A stretch of DNA of 64,000 bases from JAGNHN01 sp964590645 (GTDB lineage: Bacteria > Bacteroidota > Bacteroidia > Bacteroidales > JAGNHN01): NCBI GenBank assembly GCA_964590645.1, contig CAZPYJ010000016.1, positions 1-64,000 of the forward strand, written 5' to 3'. Under the pieces are notes generated by a model that was given only the letters and a program-made list of their open reading frames with translations, made no database searches and had not been told where the DNA came from. A program made the translations under genes and the position numbers. The first letter of the stretch is position 1, and every line of letters begins with the position of its first letter. This document shows, piece after piece, positions 31,927 through 40,522 of this stretch.

Positions 31927-33285
31927 ATGAAAAAATTATTTCTGAAACTGTGGGTGCCATTATTGCCTCTGCTTTTGCTGAGTTGTGGCAATTCCGGCAA
32001 CGGAGAGCTGATCGGCGTGCAAGGCCGTCAGGTTTTCTACCAACCTGATCCCTATGGAATGGTTTTCATTCCAATGGGCAGTTATACGATGGGTGCCGCA
32101 GATCAGGATGTACCCTATGCCCTGGTGCATCAACCCAAGACCGTTTCATTGCAGGCGTATTATATCGACGAAACTGAGATTACGAATAATGAGTATCGCC
32201 AGTTTGTCTATTGGGTAAGAGATTCCATCGCCCGGACTTTGCTCGGGGACCTTTTCCCGGAAGATTACCTCATCGAAGAAGATGACTACGGGAATCTGAT
32301 TGACCCCCCCAGGCTCAATTGGGATATGGATATCATCTGGGATGGAGAAGAGGAAAGGGAAGCCCTGGAAGAATTGTATTACCCGGAGCACGAGCGCTTC
32401 TATCGCAAAAGAGTCCTGGATCCGCGCAAATTGAACTTTGAGTACTACTGGATCGATTATATGGCTGCTGCCAAAAAGGACTTCAGTCAGACCAACAACG
32501 AAGCCGGTTCCTGGGCGAATCGCCCCCAGGGTCTGAGGGACCGTTCGGTGTTCATCCGCAAAGAAGTAATAAATGTATATCCCGACACCCTGTCCTGGAT
32601 TCACGATTATGCCTATTCCTTCAATGAACCAATGGCGCAAAGCTATTTCAGCCATCCCGCCTATGATCATTATCCGGTGGTAGGGGTAAGCTGGAAGCAG
32701 GCCAAGGCTTTTTGTGTCTGGCGTACTAACCTGATGAACAGTTACCTTCGTGGCCGGGAAGAAGCCACCGTTAATGAGTTCCGCCTTCCCACAGAGGCAG
32801 AATGGGAATGGGCTGCCCGCGGTGGTCTGGATCACAGCCCCTATCCTTGGGGAGGTCCCTATGTTAGAAATACAGAAGGTTGTTTCCTTGGAAATTATAA
32901 ACCCCTGCGCGGGGATTATGTGGACGATGGCGGGCTGCACACCGTAATCGTAGGTCACTATGCTCCCAATGATTTCGGGGTGTATGATATGGCAGGAAAT
33001 GTGTCGGAATGGACCAATGATGCTTTTGATGAGTCTTCTTATAACTTCACCTGGGATCTGAATCCCAGTTATGAATACAATGCCAGAGAGAGCGATCCTC
33101 CGGTATTGAAGCGCAAGGTAATCCGCGGGGGTTCGTGGAAGGATATCGGATACTATATGCAGGTGTCCGCCCGCTCCTTTGAATACCAGGATACCGCCAA
33201 GTGTTACATTGGTTTCCGTTGTGTGCAAACCTACCTCGGACGCCAGAAAGGCGACAACCTAAGCGCAGCATCAAACGTCTATTAA
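31927..33285 (+). CDS. gldK: T9SS ring lipoprotein GldK/PorK
   Basis: The product has 452 residues. The lipoprotein signal MKKLFLKLWVPLLPLLLLSC has the lipid-anchored Cys20. The rest is a formylglycine-generating-enzyme-like (SUMF1) domain used structurally: 'DPYGMVFIPMGSYTMGAADQD', 'YYIDETEITNNEYRQFV', 'YPVVGVSWKQAKAFCVWR', 'RLPTEAEWEWAARGG', 'DMAGNVSEWTNDAF' and 'VIRGGSWKDIGYYMQ'. GldK forms, with GldN, a large periplasmic ring attached to the outer membrane. The order gldK-L-M-N and spacing confirm the assignment. The gap to gldL is 47 bases. Confidence 0.95.
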   Translation: MKKLFLKLWVPLLPLLLLSCGNSGNGELIGVQGRQVFYQPDPYGMVFIPMGSYTMGAADQDVPYALVHQPKTVSLQAYYIDETEITNNEYRQFVYWVRDSIARTLLGDLFPEDYLIEEDDYGNLIDPPRLNWDMDIIWDGEEEREALEELYYPEHERFYRKRVLDPRKLNFEYYWIDYMAAAKKDFSQTNNEAGSWANRPQGLRDRSVFIRKEVINVYPDTLSWIHDYAYSFNEPMAQSYFSHPAYDHYPVVGVSWKQAKAFCVWRTNLMNSYLRGREEATVNEFRLPTEAEWEWAARGGLDHSPYPWGGPYVRNTEGCFLGNYKPLRGDYVDDGGLHTVIVGHYAPNDFGVYDMAGNVSEWTNDAFDESSYNFTWDLNPSYEYNARESDPPVLKRKVIRGGSWKDIGYYMQVSARSFEYQDTAKCYIGFRCVQTYLGRQKGDNLSAASNVY

Positions 33286-33332
33286 TTCACCTTTTATTCA
33301 TTTCACCAAAACCAATTTCAACAGTTATCACA

Positions 33333-34361
33333 ATGGGTATTAACAACGTAGTAAAGGGTAGAGGCTTCCGCAATTTTATGGCCAAACTGTATGGCTGGGG
33401 AGCCTCAGTGGTTATTCTCGGTGCTTTGTTCAAGATCAACCACTATCCGGGCGCAGACTATATGCTGATCATAGGTCTGGGAACCGAGGCCATCATCTTC
33501 TTTTTCTCGGCCTTTGAACCGCCGCACATTGAACCAGACTGGAGCCTTGTCTATCCGGAACTGGCCGGGATGTACCACGGAAAAGATGTGGAAGACATTA
33601 TGGCTACCCGCAAAGGTGTTACCGGCGAACTGGACAAGATGCTTTCGGAAGCAGATGTGGATCAAAACCTGATCAACCGCCTGGGGGAAGGCCTGCGAAG
33701 CCTGAGCGAGAATACGGCGAAGCTTTCCGTCGTTTCCGATGCCGCGGTAGCCTCAGGGGATTACATTGACAATGTGAAGAAAGCCTCCGAGTCTGTCTCA
33801 GAATTATCTCACACCTACAAGAAAACTTCCGAAGCCCTGGTGCAGGATGCAGATGTGGCAGAAGAGTATTTCACCAATATGCGCAAAGCAGCTGAAAGTG
33901 CCTCCACCCTGAGTGGTGCCTACAACGAAGCTGCCGTGAATATGAACAATGAACTGGCCGCAACCAAGGAATTTGCAGGCAGCATCAAGAATGCTACAGA
34001 AAAGGTCAACGAGCTGTCGCAACATTATGCTTCTTCCTCTCAATTGCTGACCAAGTCTGCAGATGCCCTCGACTTCAGTGCACTCGAGGAAGCTGATTTC
34101 AGCAGCAAACTGCGCAGTATCTCCGATAACCTTTCTGCCCTTAATGCTGTATATGAATTGCAACTTCAGCATTCCAGTGCACAGAAAGAGAGCGCAGCCC
34201 AGCTTCAGAACATTATGGAGCGCTATCTTGGCAATCTGTCCGAAACTGCAGCCAAGGCAGAAGAGTATTCAAGCAATATGGACCGTCTTGGAAAAAACAT
34301 CGCTGCCCTCAACCAGGTATACGGCAATATGCTGTCTGCTATGAATGTTCAGGTGAAATAA
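33333..34361 (+). CDS. gldL: T9SS motor protein GldL
   Basis: The product has 343 residues, longer than the roughly 215-310 of many homologues because of the long tail. The start ATG 33,333 (MGINNVVKGRGFRNFMAKLYGWGAS) matches the family. Two membrane helices (about 18-35 and 43-60) come first; the second holds Glu52 in LGTEAIIFFF, equivalent to the glutamate needed for proton-motive-force use in GldL. Residues 90-343 are a long alanine-rich helical coiled coil in the cytoplasm. With GldM it forms the rotary motor that powers type IX secretion. Confidence 0.95.
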   Translation: MGINNVVKGRGFRNFMAKLYGWGASVVILGALFKINHYPGADYMLIIGLGTEAIIFFFSAFEPPHIEPDWSLVYPELAGMYHGKDVEDIMATRKGVTGELDKMLSEADVDQNLINRLGEGLRSLSENTAKLSVVSDAAVASGDYIDNVKKASESVSELSHTYKKTSEALVQDADVAEEYFTNMRKAAESASTLSGAYNEAAVNMNNELAATKEFAGSIKNATEKVNELSQHYASSSQLLTKSADALDFSALEEADFSSKLRSISDNLSALNAVYELQLQHSSAQKESAAQLQNIMERYLGNLSETAAKAEEYSSNMDRLGKNIAALNQVYGNMLSAMNVQVK

Positions 34362-34409
34362 CAGCCCTGATCCCCTTAAACTAAAAGGAATCAGAAAAAG
34401 ACACTAACT

Positions 34410-36020
34410 ATGGCTGGATATAAAGAAACACCGAGGCAGAAAATGATCGGGATGATGTACCTGGTACTCACCGCGCTCCTCGCCCTGAACGTGTCGAAGG
34501 AGATTCTGCAGGCATTCATCGTGGTAAATGAAAGTATTGAGACCACTACCGAGAACTTCACCCAAAAACTCGCAGACAACTATGCCGAGTTTGAAAAGGC
34601 GCAATCCCTGAATCCTGAAAAGGTCAAGGAATTCTACGATAAGGCTCAGGAAGCCCGACGCATCGCCCAGGAATTGGTGGATTACATCGAACTTACCAAA
34701 TGGGAAGTGACTGTAACAACAGACAATAAGATCAACACGATAGAGGAGGCCAAGAATACCCCTCTGCAACAGGTCTCTTCCCGGGATAAGTATACCGAAC
34801 CTACCCGCTTTTTCTTTGAGCGCTCACCAGACGGGGAAAACGCCCGCTCAGGTGAACTCCGAGATAAGATTGTGCAGTTTAAAAAGGATATGCTGGAGCT
34901 GGTGGATCCACGCTTTCGCGATATGATCAAAATGCAGGGCCTGGATGTGGATGGTCCGTTTTATGACGCCGACGGCAAACGCCAAACCTGGATGCAGCAC
35001 AACTTTTACTATAGCATCCTTGCGGCTGATATCACTATCCTTAACAAGCTCATCAACGAAGTAAGGAACGTGGAATTTGACGTCACCAAACACCTGTTTG
35101 GCGCAGTCAATGCAGACGACTTTAAATTTGATGAGGTCCGTGCTAAAGTCCTGGCAAGCAGCAATTATGTATTGAGAGGCGATAACTACGAAGCGGATGT
35201 GATCGTCGCAGCCTGGGATTCCAAGCAGAATCCTACCCTGAAGTATGTGATGGGTGCAGATACCATTCAGGATCCGGATAATATGCCGAATGCCATCGAG
35301 GTGGAAGGAGAAGGCGGGATCGCCAGAATCAGCATCCCTGCCAGCACCTTAGGTATTCAAAAGTTCGCCGGGGTGATTATGGTGCAAAACCCTGCCGGGA
35401 TAAAAATCCCCTATCCCTTCGAAAGTGAGTATATCGTGGGAGAGCCAAGTTTAACGGTATCCGCCCTGAAGATGAACGTATTCTATATCGGAGTGGATAA
35501 TCCGGTAGCGATTTCTGTTCCCGGTATTCCCGCCGAAAGACTGCGTCCAAGCATCACAACCGGTTCCCTTCGGCCCCAGGCGGGCAATTATGTGGTTACC
35601 GTACCGCGTGATGCCCGTACCACTACCATCAACGTCAGTGCAGATTTCGACGGAGAAATGCGATCAATGGGCAAGGCCGAGTTCCGTGTCAAAAGGGTAC
35701 CCGACCCCATTGCTACGGTAGCTGGAAAATCTTCCGGACTCATCCCCAAAGCTGCCCTCACAGCAGCCGGAGGGGTAATCCCGCAAATGCCCGCAGATTT
35801 TGAGTTTGAACTCTTCTTTGAGATCCAATCATTCACCTTTGTTACAGTAAGGGGCGGCGATGTGTTCGAAAGAAATGCCCGAGGCAATCGCTTCTCTCCT
35901 GAAATGAAGGACCTGATCGACAATGCCCGCCGAGGCACCAAGATCTGGATAGAAAATATCATTGCGAGTGGCCCGGATGGCAATCGCCAGCTGGGAACCA
36001 TCGCCCTGCAAGTTCAATAA
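34410..36020 (+). CDS. gldM: T9SS motor protein GldM
   Basis: The product has 536 residues. A short cytoplasmic head and one membrane helix (about 11-30) begin 'KMIGMMYLVLTALLALNVSK'; the conserved Glu31 follows at the end of the helix. The periplasmic shaft then has four domains (D1-D4): a helical D1 to about 225 and beta-sandwich domains with 'ITVGEPSLTVSALKMNVFYIG'-like text ('YIVGEPSLTVSALKMNVFYI') and a C-terminal 'IENIIASGPDGNRQLGTIALQV'. GldM spans the periplasm to contact the GldK/GldN ring. The operon position confirms it. Confidence 0.95.
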   Translation: MAGYKETPRQKMIGMMYLVLTALLALNVSKEILQAFIVVNESIETTTENFTQKLADNYAEFEKAQSLNPEKVKEFYDKAQEARRIAQELVDYIELTKWEVTVTTDNKINTIEEAKNTPLQQVSSRDKYTEPTRFFFERSPDGENARSGELRDKIVQFKKDMLELVDPRFRDMIKMQGLDVDGPFYDADGKRQTWMQHNFYYSILAADITILNKLINEVRNVEFDVTKHLFGAVNADDFKFDEVRAKVLASSNYVLRGDNYEADVIVAAWDSKQNPTLKYVMGADTIQDPDNMPNAIEVEGEGGIARISIPASTLGIQKFAGVIMVQNPAGIKIPYPFESEYIVGEPSLTVSALKMNVFYIGVDNPVAISVPGIPAERLRPSITTGSLRPQAGNYVVTVPRDARTTTINVSADFDGEMRSMGKAEFRVKRVPDPIATVAGKSSGLIPKAALTAAGGVIPQMPADFEFELFFEIQSFTFVTVRGGDVFERNARGNRFSPEMKDLIDNARRGTKIWIENIIASGPDGNRQLGTIALQVQ

Positions 36021-36043
36021 GCTAATTCTACCACGGAGGAAAT

Positions 36044-36898
36044 ATGAAAAAGCTATTTGTAATCAGTATCCTGGGCTCTTTTTTGCTGGCTTTCGCCTGG
36101 CAAAGCAATGCCCAGGTGCTGGACAATCCACCCCGCGACGGGGTTTACGACCGGGAACACGTTCCTGAAAAGAAACCTATCCCTTATGTCAGCTTAAGGG
36201 AAGCAGATGTAGTCTGGTCCAAACGAATCTGGAGGGTCATCGATCTTCGTGAAAAGATCAATCACCCTTTCTATTATCCCATTGTGCCCCATAACGGATG
36301 GAAGAACTTTATGACTATCGTAATGGATGCTCTCCGGGAAGGTTCTGTGACCGCCTACGAGATCACGGAAACGGATGAATTCCTGATCCCCCTCACTTAT
36401 GAGGAGATTATGGGAAGGCTGGAAAGATCCGATGAAATACAGCTTCAGCGTGACTATCCACCCTACGATTTCTACGACACGACGATCGTGACGAAGTTCA
36501 ATCCGCAGGATGTGAAAAGGATTCGCATCAAAGAAGACTGGTACTTCGACAAACAAAGATCACAGATGGATGTGCGCATCATCGGTATTTGCCCGGTGCG
36601 CGACAGCTATGATGAAAACGGCAACTTCAGGGGTTTCGACCCCCTGTTTTGGCTCTACTTCCCCGAAGCACGCCAGGTCTTTGCCCGCAACATCGTCTTC
36701 AACCGCTTCAATGATTCGGAAAGAAGAACCTACGATGAGATCTTCTGGAAACGTATCTTTGGCAGCTATATCTACAAAGAGCAGAATGTTTATGACCGCC
36801 GGATTGCAGACTATGCAACCGGAATGGATGCCCTGCTGGAAGCCGAAAGGGTGAAGAATGACCTCTTTAAGTTTGAGCACGATCTCTGGGAATTCTAA
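36044..36898 (+). CDS. gldN: T9SS ring protein GldN/PorN
   Basis: The product has 284 residues. A signal peptide of about 24 ends in QSNAQ, then a single GldN domain follows: 'VVWSKRIWRVIDLREKINHPF', 'YYPIVPHNGWKNFMTIVMDAL', 'IKEDWYFDKQRSQMDVRIIGI', 'DPLFWLYFPEARQVFAR' and 'YDEIFWKRIFGSYIYKEQN'. GldN binds GldK to form the periplasmic ring. Last gene of the operon, followed by a strong terminator. Confidence 0.95.
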   Translation: MKKLFVISILGSFLLAFAWQSNAQVLDNPPRDGVYDREHVPEKKPIPYVSLREADVVWSKRIWRVIDLREKINHPFYYPIVPHNGWKNFMTIVMDALREGSVTAYEITETDEFLIPLTYEEIMGRLERSDEIQLQRDYPPYDFYDTTIVTKFNPQDVKRIRIKEDWYFDKQRSQMDVRIIGICPVRDSYDENGNFRGFDPLFWLYFPEARQVFARNIVFNRFNDSERRTYDEIFWKRIFGSYIYKEQNVYDRRIADYATGMDALLEAERVKNDLFKFEHDLWEF

Positions 36899-36924
36899 CA
36901 ACAACAATATTTCCTCCGAAATAA

Positions 36925-36955
36925 AAGGGGCTGTCTCATTTCGAGATAGCCCCTT
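36925..36955 (+). terminator. Terminator of the T9SS operon
   Basis: A 13-bp stem (AAGGGGCTGTCTC, 36,925-36,937, with 36,943-36,955, one G-U pair) has a five-base loop and ends in TTCTAATT. It lies 27 bases after the gldN stop. The same stem text occurs in the next hairpin and near 3,234-3,264. Confidence 0.8.
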
Positions 36956-36989
36956 CTAATTAAGTTTGATGGCTATATGAACAAAAAAG

Positions 36990-37020
36990 AAGGGGCTGCC
37001 TGCTTGTGAGACAGCCCCTT
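36990..37020 (-). terminator. Second copy of the terminator family, serving the CoA-ester operon
   Basis: AAGGGGCTG (36,990-36,998) pairs with CAGCCCCTT (37,012-37,020). The hairpin has T5 after it on the plus strand and a T6-containing tail on the minus strand, so it can end transcription from both directions. It lies 29 bases beyond the stop of the convergent lyase gene. Confidence 0.75.
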
Positions 37021-37048
37021 TTTATGCTCAGTTTTCATACCCCGTGGG

Positions 37049-38056
37049 TCAGCGACCGCTCAGCTTTTTGGGAATGCGGCCACTCTTGATGCTCTCCGAG
37101 CGAAGCCTTCGCCCCACAATGCGCTCCACCATATTCCCGATCTCCAGAATACGGTCAATATCCAGGTTGGTTTCTATGCCCATCTCATCCATCATTACCA
37201 CCATATCTTCCGTTGAAGTTAGTCCGACAATGCCCGGATCTTTATAGTAATACTCCCCGGTGCCGCTTACCGGAACCCCATCCACAAAGTTGGCCGGTTG
37301 TCCGCCAATGCCTCCTAAAGTTGATTCATAATTTGTCATCCCCGCCTGCAGGGCCGCCAAAACATTGGCCAGACCCCAGCCCCGCGTGGTATGCAAATGA
37401 ACAATGTGTTTTTCAGGATGCGGAATGGCGTCCATCAGACGGGAGAAATAGGCATAGATGCGATCAGGCGAAGCGCTGCCATCGTGATCCGCGTGCTCTA
37501 CGTCACTGGCGCCAATATCCAGCCAGCGTTGCGTGAATTCAATAGCCTTATTCATATCGGTCGGCCCTTCAATAGGACAGCCCCAGATGGTGCTAACCGT
37601 ACCATTGACTTTAAGCCCGGCCTGCTTCGCAATAGGGATATATTTTTCAGCCATTCCCCAATACTCCTTGAGGCTCAAGCCGGAATTCTTCCGCTGATGC
37701 GACTCACTGGTGGAAACCATCAGCAGAATACGGTCTGGCCCGTAACCTTCCTGACGTGCCTGTATGGCACGTTCAATGGCCTTTTCCCTGATCGTCACAG
37801 CGGTAAACATTACCCCGTCCAGTTTCCCGTCCAGCCGCTTGCTCTTGTGTACACGACGAAACAAATCATCTGCATCTTTGAACTGAGGCATCCCCTTCGG
37901 GTTTCCAAAATTGGTAAGCTCAATGTGTTTAAAGCCGGCAAGAACCAATTCCTCTGTAAGCCAAACCTTTGCTTCTGTGGGGATAAATTTCTCTTCGTGC
38001 TGAAAGCCGTCTCTGACGGTGATGTCACCAATGGTAACCTTCTTAGGGTAATTCAT
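37049..38056 (-). CDS. HMG-CoA lyase-like (HMGL/DRE-TIM) enzyme without the usual active-site Cys
   Basis: The product has 335 residues, a TIM-barrel lyase of the pyruvate carboxyltransferase family. 'ITVRDGFQHEEKFIPTEAK' gives the metal-binding RD and Gln typical of HMG-CoA lyase, and 'HLHTTRGWGLANVLAALQAGMTNYES' the His-x-His metal site. In HMG-CoA lyases the loop reads GLGGCPYA with a catalytic Cys; here it is 'TLGGIGGQPANFVDGVP', with Gln at that place. It may therefore cleave a different 3-hydroxy-acyl-CoA or use another residue. It is the last gene of a six-gene minus-strand operon with CoA transferase and beta-oxidation enzymes, 11 bases after the CoA transferase B stop. Confidence 0.75.
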   Translation of the reverse strand: MNYPKKVTIGDITVRDGFQHEEKFIPTEAKVWLTEELVLAGFKHIELTNFGNPKGMPQFKDADDLFRRVHKSKRLDGKLDGVMFTAVTIREKAIERAIQARQEGYGPDRILLMVSTSESHQRKNSGLSLKEYWGMAEKYIPIAKQAGLKVNGTVSTIWGCPIEGPTDMNKAIEFTQRWLDIGASDVEHADHDGSASPDRIYAYFSRLMDAIPHPEKHIVHLHTTRGWGLANVLAALQAGMTNYESTLGGIGGQPANFVDGVPVSGTGEYYYKDPGIVGLTSTEDMVVMMDEMGIETNLDIDRILEIGNMVERIVGRRLRSESIKSGRIPKKLSGR

Positions 38057-38067
38057 ATCGTATTTGC

Positions 38068-38724
38068 TTATAATTGCATTTCAGGAATATCCCCTTCCGT
38101 GATAAGACGGCCTTCCGTGGCTGCCCGGATCTCTTCCACAGAAACCCCGGGGGCCCTTTCCAGTAATCGGAATCCATCGCCTGTAACTTCCATTACCGCG
38201 AGGTTGGTAACGATTTTCTTCACGCATTGCACTCCGGTCAGGGGCAGGCTGCACTCTTTTAACAGCTTGCTTGCTCCGTCTTTACTGGTATGCTGCATTG
38301 CCACGATGATGTTTTTTGCCGCGGCGACCAGGTCCATTGCTCCTCCCATCCCTTTGACCAATTTGCCAGGGACTTTCCAGCTGGCAATGTCTCCTGTTTC
38401 GCTGACCTCAAAGGCTCCCAGAACCGTCAGGTCCACGTGGCCTCCGCGGATCATCGCAAAGCTTTGGGCCGAGTCGAAAAATGAAGCTCCGGGCAGGGCG
38501 GTTACAGTTTGTTTTCCTGCATTGATCAGGTCGGCATCCACTTCTTCCAGGGAAGGGAAGGGGCCGATACCCAGGAGTCCGTTTTCTGAATGCAGCACCA
38601 CCTCTACACCTTCAGGGATATAATTGGCTACCAGGGTGGGAATACCGATACCCAGGTTAACATAATAGCCATCGCGCAGCTCCTGGGCGATGCGTTTCGC
38701 GATTCCGTGTTTATCCAGTGACAT
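38068..38724 (-). CDS. 3-oxoacid CoA-transferase subunit B
   Basis: The 218-residue product moves CoA between acyl donors and acceptors such as acetoacetate. 'NLGIGIPTLVANYIPEG' and 'LHSENGLLGIG' (the SENG motif with the catalytic Glu that forms the CoA thioester) are present, as is 'GGHVDLTVLGAFEVS'. Its start overlaps the end of subunit A by 14 bases. The physiological substrate pair (succinyl-CoA/acetoacetate or butyrate/acetate type) is not deducible. ScoB/AtoA family. Confidence 0.9.
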   Translation of the reverse strand: MSLDKHGIAKRIAQELRDGYYVNLGIGIPTLVANYIPEGVEVVLHSENGLLGIGPFPSLEEVDADLINAGKQTVTALPGASFFDSAQSFAMIRGGHVDLTVLGAFEVSETGDIASWKVPGKLVKGMGGAMDLVAAAKNIIVAMQHTSKDGASKLLKECSLPLTGVQCVKKIVTNLAVMEVTGDGFRLLERAPGVSVEEIRAATEGRLITEGDIPEMQL

Positions 38725-39427
38725 CTTTTCCTCCTTCGCTTCGGGTGGTTATAAACTCGATTTGTTTTTCATAGCGCTCGCCCTGGAAAATGCGCTGTAC
38801 ATAGATGCCGGGGGTATGGACCTGGTTTGGATCGAGGCTTCCGGCAGGCACCAGCTCTTCCACTTCCGCAATGGTGATCCTGCCGGCACTGGCCATCATA
38901 TTGTTGAAGTTGTTAGCGGTATGCCGGTAGATCAGGTTTCCGTGGGGGTCTCCTTTCCAGGCTTTGACAATGGCGAAATCAGCCGTCAAACCCAATTCCA
39001 TCAGGTACATTTTGCCGTTAAACTCACGCACTTCTTTGCCTTCCTGAACCTCGGTGCCATAGCCGGCAGGCACAAAGAAGGCAGGAATGCCTGCCCCTCC
39101 GGCTCTGATCCTTTCAGCCAGTGTACCCTGGGGGATGAGTTCTACCTCCAACTCCCCGCTGAGCATCTGCCGCTCAAACTCTTTGTTCTCTCCCACATAG
39201 GATCCCATCATTTTCTTCATCTGCCTGTTCCTGAGCAGTATGCCCAGCCCGACATTGTCGATGCCCGCATTGTTGGATATGCAGGTCAGGTGAGTCAATC
39301 CTGCATCGGCAATGGCCTTAATGGTGTTTTCCGGTATGCCGCAAAGGCCGAAACCGCCAAACATCAGACTCATTCCTGATTCTATCCCCCGTATGGCCTC
39401 CCGGGCGTTTTTTACCACTTTATTCAT
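38711..39427 (-). CDS. 3-oxoacid CoA-transferase subunit A
   Basis: The product has 238 residues. 'SLMFGGFGLCGIPENTIKAI' near the start, 'NNAGIDNVGLG', 'LIPQGTLAERIRAGGAGIPAF' and 'YLMELGLTADFAIVKAWKGD' are the landmarks of the ScoA/AtoD subunit. It pairs with subunit B downstream; both are full length. It starts 8 bases after the Old Yellow Enzyme gene stop, in the same operon. Confidence 0.9.
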   Translation of the reverse strand: MNKVVKNAREAIRGIESGMSLMFGGFGLCGIPENTIKAIADAGLTHLTCISNNAGIDNVGLGILLRNRQMKKMMGSYVGENKEFERQMLSGELEVELIPQGTLAERIRAGGAGIPAFFVPAGYGTEVQEGKEVREFNGKMYLMELGLTADFAIVKAWKGDPHGNLIYRHTANNFNNMMASAGRITIAEVEELVPAGSLDPNQVHTPGIYVQRIFQGERYEKQIEFITTRSEGGKDVTG

Positions 39428-39435
39428 AGCTTGCT

Positions 39436-40518
39436 TTAATGGGTTTCAATAAGGGTAGAGTAATCGGTATATCCTTTTACTCCACCTGTATAAAACGTAT
39501 CAGTATCTGGTTCGTTCAATGGGGCTTCCAGAAAAATGCGGCTGGGAAGATCGGGATTGGAGATAAAAAGCCGCCCAAAAGCGACCAGATCAGCTTGTCC
39601 GCCTTCAATCACCTGATGCGCCTTCTCCGGGGTATAGCCTCCTGCTGTAATGATGGTTCCCGAATATATTTTTTTGAAATGGGGAAGAAGTTGGAGCAGG
39701 TATCCCGGAGGTACCGGGGTGAGCGGTTCAACAAGATGGAGATAGGCCAGGGGAAAGGAATTCAGTTTTTGTACAAGGCTTGAATACGTTTCCACGGGGC
39801 GACTGTCAATTGTGCCAAAACGGGCTGCGGAAGGAGAGAGGCGAATGCCTACCCTGTTCCGGCCAAAGACGGTGAGCAGCTCATCCAGTATTTCAAGAAT
39901 GAAGCGCTGGCGCTTGTCCACCTCTCCACCGTATTCATCCGTTCGAAGGTTGGAGCTGTCGTTCAGAAACTGCTCCGGCAGGTATCCATTGGCCGCGTGC
40001 AATTCTACGCCGTCAAACCCGGCAGCTTTGGCGTTTTCTCCCGCTGTCCGGTAGTCGCGTACGGTTTCCTTCACTCCCTTGTTGCTTAGTTTCAGGGGCA
40101 GGGGCAGGTCATACTTCTCCTCTCCTATCTTAATCTTGCCTTCAGCTGCCACAGAGGAAGGAGCTACAGGATGCATCCCTGAGGGCAGCAATTTGGGGTG
40201 AGATATCCTGCCGGTATGCCATAATTGAGCAAAGATGATCCCGCCCTCCTGATGGACTTCCGTGCATACCTCCTTCCAGCCTTCCACTTGTTCCTGGCTG
40301 TGAATGCCCGGCGTATTCTGATATCCGATAGCCTGTGTGCTGATTTGTGTGCCTTCCGAAATGATCAGTCCTGCCCCGGCCCTTTGCCGGTAGTATTCCA
40401 CCATCATTGCATTCGGGATGCGCTGTTCACCTGCCCGGCAGCGGGTGAGCGGAGCCATCACAATGCGGTTCTTCAGCAGGAGATTCCCCAGTCGGTATGG
40501 ATCGGATAAGAGCGGCAT
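39436..40518 (-). CDS. Old Yellow Enzyme-family alkene reductase
   Basis: The 360-residue FMN-dependent NAD(P)H oxidoreductase reduces activated C=C bonds. 'NRIVMAPLTRCRA', 'YYRQRAGAGLIISEGTQIS' and 'QLWHTGRISHP' lead to 'FDGVELHAANGYLPEQFL' with the substrate-binding His and Asn pair and catalytic-site Tyr. 'FGRLFISNPDL' completes the phosphate site. It is closest to NemA/OYE types. In this operon it may reduce an unsaturated acyl or keto intermediate, but OYEs are promiscuous. It is separated from the 3-hydroxyacyl-CoA dehydrogenase upstream by 4 bases. Confidence 0.9.
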   Translation of the reverse strand: MPLLSDPYRLGNLLLKNRIVMAPLTRCRAGEQRIPNAMMVEYYRQRAGAGLIISEGTQISTQAIGYQNTPGIHSQEQVEGWKEVCTEVHQEGGIIFAQLWHTGRISHPKLLPSGMHPVAPSSVAAEGKIKIGEEKYDLPLPLKLSNKGVKETVRDYRTAGENAKAAGFDGVELHAANGYLPEQFLNDSSNLRTDEYGGEVDKRQRFILEILDELLTVFGRNRVGIRLSPSAARFGTIDSRPVETYSSLVQKLNSFPLAYLHLVEPLTPVPPGYLLQLLPHFKKIYSGTIITAGGYTPEKAHQVIEGGQADLVAFGRLFISNPDLPSRIFLEAPLNEPDTDTFYTGGVKGYTDYSTLIETH

Positions 40519-40522
40519 TGGC

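Noticed and set aside
37391..38623. 410-codon plus-strand frame across the lyase and CoA transferase B genes
   Set aside because: Runs through two well-supported minus-strand genes and shows no domain.
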